This document shows, one piece after another, positions 57,148 to 64,000 of a stretch of DNA of 64,000 nt. The notes beneath the pieces were generated by a model, which did not search any database, was not told the DNA's origin, and worked only from the letters and a program-made list of their open reading frames with translations. The stretch's first letter is position 1. Each line of letters starts with the position of its first letter. The DNA comes from Dipetalonema caudispina. Lineage: Eukaryota > Nematoda > Chromadorea > Rhabditida > Onchocercidae. A program made the translations under genes and the position numbers. The stretch lies in assembly GCA_013365325.1 (NCBI GenBank), contig JABVXV010000011.1, positions 1 through 64,000 on the forward strand, read 5' to 3'.

Positions 57148-60100
57148 TTAGTCTAACAGGTTCTCTTCTTCAGAAGAAGCAATGGCACCACCACAACAGA
57201 AATTATATAAATTCTGTAATATTCCTTTCCTGAAATGAGAGGATTTATAATAGTTGCTGCCTACACTGGGACAGATTCCTACGTACATTTCTAATTACTT
57301 TCCCTCCTCCAGACGATGTTCCAAACAAACAAAAAGAGGAACACTTTTCCGGAACCAATAGATTTTTGATTGTACAGAGCTTTGTAAGGTTTTTCTCTGA
57401 ACCAAATTCATATTAAATCACTCACGAAAACGGGCTCTTTATTGTTAAGCGGTCTCCAGTTGAATGAAAATGTTCATATCGATAAGCGTTGAGTCTTTCG
57501 TTCGTTGTCATTTCACAAAGTATCTGTAATTTGTGAACTTTTGTACTCACGAATTAACGTAAAAAGCACACTTAGGCGGGGCAAAGAAACATACATATAT
57601 GCTTTTTGCACATTGCTTCGCAATTCGTACAAGACTTATAAAATTTAAGAAGCAGTTCCGAATCTTCATAAATAAATTTACTTCTATAATCCACCAGAAT
57701 GGAATTAAATATGTAATTCTTCATATTCTTGACAAATCTGCCCTTACCTGATATATCTGAAATATGAACATCGCGCTTGTCCATATAAAATGATATAGAG
57801 CTATGACAAAGACATAGGTCACCCAAGGATTACAGTATGTAATATTTGCTTGAGAGATCTCACCACATGAATCACGCCAATCTTAAAATTATGTAATTAC
57901 AAATTCTTGAAGCATTCATGTTTATCTTGACTTGTGTTATGTAATGTAACAGTACATAAAATTCATTGATTTTATATAGACTTTATAGATAATTCGTTTT
58001 AGATGTTTGCCCAGATTTCCCCTTTCGGGATGATTGTGGCTTGTAAAAACGATTAATGCATTTAATACCGGCTTTAAAATTAAGATATGTTGAGGGTATT
58101 TCACTGCAAACTCCTGACAGACTACACTTTGGTTGTCCAGTTACTATATCGAAATTTCATGCCTTGCATCTCGCTCATCTAATCGATAAAATGAACATAC
58201 AATGTTTCTATTGCCACTGTCTTGTGACCAGTAAACTAATAGGAACGGTGACAGTGCATTCCTTTGAATTGCCAGGAGAATCTCATTCAGTACAGTACAT
58301 CGGTACCGTTTATACATACTGTTTGAATACTGTAGAAAAATTTTGCTTTGAAGTCCTTGCGCCATTCCGTCCAATCCACAAACTGGTAGGGCTCCCTATA
58401 GTCAAAGCAGCTTAGTTTCCAGTTCAAACATGAAGAATCTGTTAAGCATGTCAAAATAGTGAAGGAAGCTTACAATGGAAAGTTGCGACGAGGAACTGTA
58501 GTGAAGAAGCAATGACAATACCGAGATAAAAAACAAAATGTAAATGATTCTTTTCTCCAATGCAATTCAGAACCCATGGACAGTGGTGATCAAACCTGCA
58601 ATTATTCAGGTTTTTATAAAAAGTTCCTAAAATAATCTTGCCTTTTGCAACGACCGAAAGTGAAGTGGAAGTATGGTCTCCAGAAATTAACAACTCCGCA
58701 TCACGTGTGTTTTAAAACTTGATACAGGAGCAAGAAGTCGAGAACTGGAGAAAAAAGTCACGACATTATGTTAAGGATGCCATGCAACTGAATTTAACAA
58801 GCGGAAGAAGACTAAGTGTTTACACTTTAAAAAGTTGTGAAAAACTATTTGCATTTCATAGTGTGAAGAAATCAGCTGCCCCCGGAGAACAAAAGCTTAT
58901 GAACAATATTGAGAATAAAATAAGGGAAGGGAAGAAACATTTTTCGCCTCTTCGAAACGGAACTTTGGCCTGAACTCTGCACACACCTTAATTAAACGAA
59001 AACAACCTTTTGACGCAACGATCACACACTGAGCAATGCTTTGATCTTGCTGGCCTTTTTAGTAAGCATGTGCTACAAAATGAGACTTGTGGCTGGTTTT
59101 CATTTTCCCACATGTCGCGTATCATTTCACACCGTTCCTGAAAGTACAATATCAGTAGACTTTAACAAGTGGAGATGAATCAGAAAAAATGAGTACTAAT
59201 ATAAGTTTTGAAATGACATAAGCTGAAAGTTCAAAACAGATGATGTGACAGCTAAATTTTTACATTCATGAACATTCAAACATGATTTTGAAGGTAATTG
59301 AGGACAAAACTTGACTCTGCGACTGCAGTTCAGCACCCACTGAATAAAATAATAACTCCATCCTAGCAGAAATAAAAGGTGAAAGAAAAAAACAGCCTTA
59401 GAAAAGTAATATTAATGTTAAAATACTAAAAGTGGAAGATATTGCAGTTTCAACTCCCAGATGAAAACATTTCTACAAACTGATCAACACAATTTTGAAA
59501 AATTCTGCTAGAAAAATACGCCAAAGCAGTTACTTTATGAGACACAGTGATGACACCAGGATCAGAAAAAACAATCCACAAAAAGAGTACTGGCGCAAGT
59601 GTTACAAAGAGGAAGAAACTAATTTGCCAATACCACCCGGCAAAGGCATGCAGATACAGTAGCCAAGTCACTGCCAAAATAATCTTTGACGCGACTGCTG
59701 CGCCTAAAGGTATGATGTAGAAACTCTGATCTGTTGCAAGTGACCTGAAAATCAAATCTCTTGAAACGACTGTTTGGGAAGAGAAGTTTTCTTTTAGTAG
59801 AATGAGATCAAAAATAGTAAAAACAAGTACCTGTAAACAGTTCGTCCAAGAACACCAATTAATAATAGCAATAAAGCCTTGACTGTATACGACAAAATAA
59901 TGTGCAAAATTATACCCACGGCTACCATAATACATACGGGTAAAAAAAACATTATTCGTGATATTAATACCTATAAAAGGTAGCCAAATCAAAAAAGGTA
60001 ATTCAAATGTTAATGTCAAATAAATTGGAAAAGTTTTTAAAAAATGATATAAATAGTTGAACTTCATGAACAAACTCACATCATTTTCCTTCACATACTG

Positions 60101-61421
60101 GATGAAAGTTGAAGAGATCAGCCCTTTCCTTCGCTCAGCCCTTTCCAAAATCCGTGCGCTAATGACATCTCCTCGTCGTGTTGCAATATCACGAGGAGTT
60201 TCATTATCACGATTACGAAGCACTAATTCCGCATTATATTTTATCAAAACATTAACTGCTGAATGATTGCCCTGTATCACAGCCCAATGCAAAGCGGTAT
60301 TTGCGTAAGTTGTATCGGTACAAGACAAATCGGCACCCATTGTAATTAACATCTGGAGAGGATCGCGACTGAAAACCTGAAAAAACGCAATACGTTATCA
60401 ATTACTCCAAATTAAGTAAGAATAATATAGTGTAAAATAGATAGTTAACGAAACTACAACTCATAAGGCTAGGATAGTACTTATTTTAAAATTATTTTAA
60501 ACCTTATATGCTGCCCACATTGCCGGTGTCATCATTGTTTCATCTCTTTCATCAGCAGACTGTCCTGCGGCAATCAAATATGCAGCTGTTGACGTTCTTC
60601 CAAACTGTACAGCAACATGGAGAGGAGTAAAACCTGCAACGTCTTGTATCGTAACTAAATGAATGCAAATAAAGAAAAAAAAAAAACAAGGAGGTTGAGG
60701 TATTAGTAAAACAGTTTCCACGTATTTCAGGCTCATGTGAAATAATCTCACCGTGCAGTATCATGGTTTTTGCAATGAAGTTCTTCTTGATAGATATTCC
60801 ATGGTTTAGCTGCATAATAGTTCAAAGAGTATTGATAAAAGTTTATGCAACTACAAAATTCAATTTTCTGTTCAGTTTTACCTGTTTTAGACAGTGTAAG
60901 GGAGATGAACAACAAATAAAGTTACTAGTGAATGACCCAAAAAAATGGACCATTTAAAAATACCTTCAACATCACTTAGATGGAGATCAGCTCCATGAGC
61001 AACCAAGAGAGCAACCATATGAGTGTGGCCGTGTCGTGCTGCCCAGTGGAGTGGGGTTGAAGCAAGCACACCACCGATCGCGTTGACATTGCAACCCCGG
61101 TCGATTAATAATCGAGTTATGGGTAAACTAAATAAAGGATCGCAAAATGAAACTTGCTACACGAAATATCTGTGAGGAAATTAGAAATTTTAACTAAACG
61201 TTAATTTCAATACAATACTCGAAATAAGGTAAGGATGAATTAGCAGAAGAACTCAGAAACACACCTACACACAAAAAAAAGATTTACCGATTGTTAATAG
61301 CGGCCCAATGCAGTAAAGAGCAGTCATCAGCATCCAATGTATCCGGTGTACATTCTCCAGAATCTAATAGTTCTTGCAGTCTTGACACATTACCAAACTG
61401 CGCAGCTTGTCGTGCATCCAT
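57148..61421 (-). CDS. Ankyrin-repeat DHHC palmitoyltransferase (HIP14/ZDHHC17 type)
   Basis: Golgi/vesicle protein S-acyltransferase. Eleven exons on the minus strand, all in phase: 61421-61288, 61127-60964, 60654-60503, 60376-60080, 59970-59831, 59744-59534, 59137-59007, 58595-58474, 57881-57748, 57523-57426, 57229-57148; 554 residues. Ankyrin repeats span ~1-240 ([42 protein letters not shown]). Hydrophobic helices follow, then the Cys-rich domain [22 protein letters not shown] (~386-407) and DHHCPW (412-417). TTNER and the C-terminal CCGG stretch complete the HIP14 pattern. It is shorter than human ZDHHC17 (632), mostly at the N terminus; an in-frame TGA 24 bases before this ATG with no acceptor between supports the start. 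The minus-strand frame 60352-59450 reads through two introns (60079-59971 and 59830-59745) and is misleading between them; the real exon 59970-59831 uses another frame. Confidence 0.94.
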
Positions 61422-63329
61422 CAAGTCGTTCGTGTTGAGATATCAGGTAATATTCACAGAATTCGAGCTGAGTCAGTAATAGCAATCAAGAACCGCTCCG
61501 TATCGATAAAAGTATTCCTCACGAAGAAACATATATCGTGAACGCTGGGACCAAGACTGACGACCACGATAGATACATAGCCCGGATGAGTACTAAATGC
61601 TCGGAATTTATGATGAAATTCGAATAACCGTTATCATGAAAGGAGATCTAACACAACGAACCATAAATATTAACTAGTTGCAGCAAACTAGCCTTTCGAT
61701 CCTTGTATGCTCTTGGCAGATGTGCTGCAACATGTCACTAGCAAGTCTACTCTTCGAATTCAGTGCACTGCACATTAAGTGCAAAAATCAGCAAAACTAT
61801 GGATAGGGTAATAATAACCAAAGATAAACATAATTAGTAAACGGCAGCTACTGACGCCAAAAGTATGGCCCACGGTCCAGCCTACCATGTGTTGTGAGAA
61901 ATGTTGCACTTCTTGAATGGAAAAGAGGAGGGATGCGTAGATGGGTACTGGGATATGGAAGATTCTAGGGTAGGGTGATTTCGCGGTACACTCCCTTCTC
62001 CTGCTTTCTCTCATATCGGATTAATTTTTGAAAACAGCGACAGATACAACAGTTCTCGGTAACAAATACATTTGTTTGTCTTTGTGACGATTCCCTGTTA
62101 CACTCCTATCCTCTGTCATCCCTAAGGCAAATCAACATTGCAGATGAAAGAGGTTACTGACTGAATGATAACCAGACTAATACATAATACTCCCGTAGTT
62201 AGAACCCTAATGTCTAGTCATTCCCATTCTATAAGTCCATACTTACCTCAGTGTTTATTTTACTCACTCAAATGGCTACAACCAAAATTGGCGAGATCAT
62301 TTGATGCAGACATTCCACGCAACTGCAAGCCCTCAGTTCTTCGTATTCATTACGTACGGATCGATTAGTGATGCACGCTGTTTTGTCACATGCCACTCTG
62401 CGCATCACTCGTCATCCCTTCTAACTGCGATTTACAATTACCTTAACCCTGTCATGTCTCACACAGCACGCTGCAATAGTGTCAAGATGTCGTGGTTCAC
62501 ATTCAGCATATACAATCTGTTGCTGTATCTCCCATATTGGTAATTAAGTTTTATATTCCAGCGAAATAAGCAAGTGAGTTCCATCAAATATAGTTGATGT
62601 GAGACAGCCTTTTTCCTAGCGGCACAGTCACAGTATCACAAAGCCTTTAATGGTTCACAGTCTACACTTAACTCCCGTAAACTATGACCGGGATATTAGT
62701 TGTGTGTGAAGGAGTAAGGGTACTGATAGTTTATTTTAAATGAAGCTTGTATTATTTTTGGGAATAATAAGCTCAAAGTGATATAGTTATAAACTGAAAT
62801 TGGGTAACTGCTGAATAAGAAACTTGGTCGTTTCCCAGTTAACAACTAACATTTCCGCATTTGCTTTACATTTGAATACTTTTGTAGTAATTTGCTTATA
62901 TGAAGTTTCGAAATGACGTTATTTCACAGCATTCCCGTTTTTATGTTATGTTAGTCCCGTTATGCGACCTCTATCAGTAATTCGTTACATTCTTTGCCTG
63001 CCAGTTAACTGCATCTTGGATTGATCGGAACAATGAATTCAAGAGAAATATGACATGACAGGCTGGGTTGTTCTACGACTTCATATTTTATGTTTCGCTA
63101 CTTTTTTGAAGGCCTTCTGGATTTGTTACTTCTTTGTTCTTTCAGGAGTAACAAATGTACCAATTGTCATGCACATTGTGATGCATCGATAAAGTAAGGG
63201 ATATTTTCGGAATCACTTAGCTTTGAACTTACTTGCCTTTTCATTCTCAGTAGTAGCAAATAATTATTTTTGTCCGATCGCGTATTATCAAAATACCTCT
63301 TGATTCCATATGTAGGTAACGAACCGTTC
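61422..63329. other. Divergent intergenic region
   Basis: Should contain promoters for the ankyrin-DHHC gene (-) and the membrane protein gene (+). No coding frame recognised. A TATGTAG acceptor at 63309-63315, 14 bases before the next start codon, could be a trans-splice site. Confidence 0.5.
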
Positions 63330-64000
63330 ATGTCCTTGGTGTCAGAGAGCTCGGGGCGACGTTCTTCGTCACATCGTAACTTACGAATGGTTCGAAATTT
63401 ATCGCGTGGATGTGCTGGTTCAGTAGATGCTGGTACCTCCTTTATTCCCAATTTTTCGGCGGCTGCAAGTGAGGTATTTCTTTTTGCAGTGCTGCTTTCG
63501 TTTCATTTAGTCGAGCACTTGCCGATATCCAGCGATCACATTTTGTTTTGATATCCAGCGATCACATTTTCTTTTTTTTTCGTTTTGTTTTGTTTCCATG
63601 TGATTATTCATGTAGGGCATGAAATTAACAGCCGATGATGATAATTGGGCAGAAAATACCACGGTTATAACTGGGAATACAAGTGAACACTCATATAGCG
63701 GTCTCGCCGAACGAGCACTTGTGGCTCCAGTTGGACGTGTTGTTGCCAGGAGATGTTCTCGGATATTTTGGCTTCTCAGTGCTTCTCTTATTTCATTTGT
63801 GGCTATTATTTCTCCTTCTCTTATGGTTGCTTTACCAATTATTTTGTATCAAGTTGGATTCGGATGGCCTGAGGTTTTTTTTCTGTGTTTCTTTTTCCAT
63901 GTCAAAAAACCTAAAAGTTGGGGAAATATTTAAATCGAAAATCTCCAGTAAATCAGTTTAAAATGGCCCAGGTCTGTTACCACAAGACTTCATGACATAT
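63330..64000 (+). CDS. 5' part of an unidentified membrane protein gene (runs off the window)
   Basis: Two exons join in phase 0: 63330-63473 and 63616-63873, the second ending at a GTTTTT donor; the rest lies beyond the window. The 134 visible residues begin with a Ser/Arg-rich cytosolic-looking tail (SSGRRSSSHRNLRMVRNLSR). An acidic, Asn/Thr-rich stretch with two N-glycosylation-type sequons (NTT, NTS) follows. After that comes a basic patch (VARRCSR) leading into a long hydrophobic region of one or two helices (FWLLSASLISFVAIISP and LMVALPIILYQVGFGW). I do not recognise the family. The start is chosen because it follows a TATGTAG acceptor; upstream in-frame TAA at 63261 limits extension. 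Confidence 0.55.

Noticed and set aside
59450..60352. A 300-codon uninterrupted minus-strand frame
   Set aside because: It reads through two introns. A GTGAGT donor at 60079 and a TATAG acceptor before 59970 define a spliced exon in another frame whose hydrophobic sequence fits the HIP14 membrane region; the intervening read-through peptide does not.

Overview
The window looks like nuclear DNA of a parasitic nematode, most likely a clade III (filarial-type) worm. The sequence is AT-rich. Its genes are split into many short exons by introns of roughly 80 to 1100 bases with variable acceptors (TTTCAG, TATAG, TTAAG, TTGTAG). Long gene-poor stretches carry simple repeats, and several genes look most like nematode families (FAT-2/FAT-1-type desaturase, FoxG/fkh-2-like forkhead, CED-8/XK-type membrane protein). 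Species cannot be fixed by eye. Gene models below were built by hand from splice signals and phase agreement.

Left third (1-30000): an ATT microsatellite at the left edge; an XK-related (CED-8-like) membrane protein gene (+, ~1.7-4.1 kb); a ~6 kb desert with a TG repeat; a four-exon FoxG-type forkhead transcription factor (+, 10.4-12.9 kb); another ~7.5 kb desert with a perfect 14-bp hairpin; two tandem LanC-like genes on the minus strand (20.5-23.1 and 23.5-26.3 kb) with the same seven-exon layout; and a small orphan gene with one likely membrane segment (+, 26.8-27.7 kb).

Middle (30000-33200): the most unusual part. Between cellular genes lies a short, nearly intronless block of overlapping plus-strand frames. 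It ends in a broken replication-initiator (Rep) gene of the circular single-stranded DNA (CRESS) virus type, with HUH motifs II and III, Walker A, Walker B and motif C. An in-frame stop lies between Walker B and motif C, and no HUH motif I is in frame. Two upstream unrecognised frames differ in codon usage. A ~113/127-bp direct repeat follows directly. I read this as an old viral or plasmid integration, possibly chimeric.

Right half (33200-64000): a fatty acid desaturase (+); a secreted protein with two chitin-binding-like domains (+); a secreted protein with three tandem CFPxP Cys modules (-), with a possible relative beside it; a Rab GTPase with Met at the catalytic Gln position (+); ARL1 (+) converging on an ankyrin-DHHC palmitoyltransferase of the HIP14/ZDHHC17 type (-); and the 5' part of an unidentified membrane protein gene cut by the window end (+). 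Three genes (Rab, ARL1, ankyrin-DHHC) belong to families that act in membrane traffic, but nothing in the sequence suggests co-regulation.
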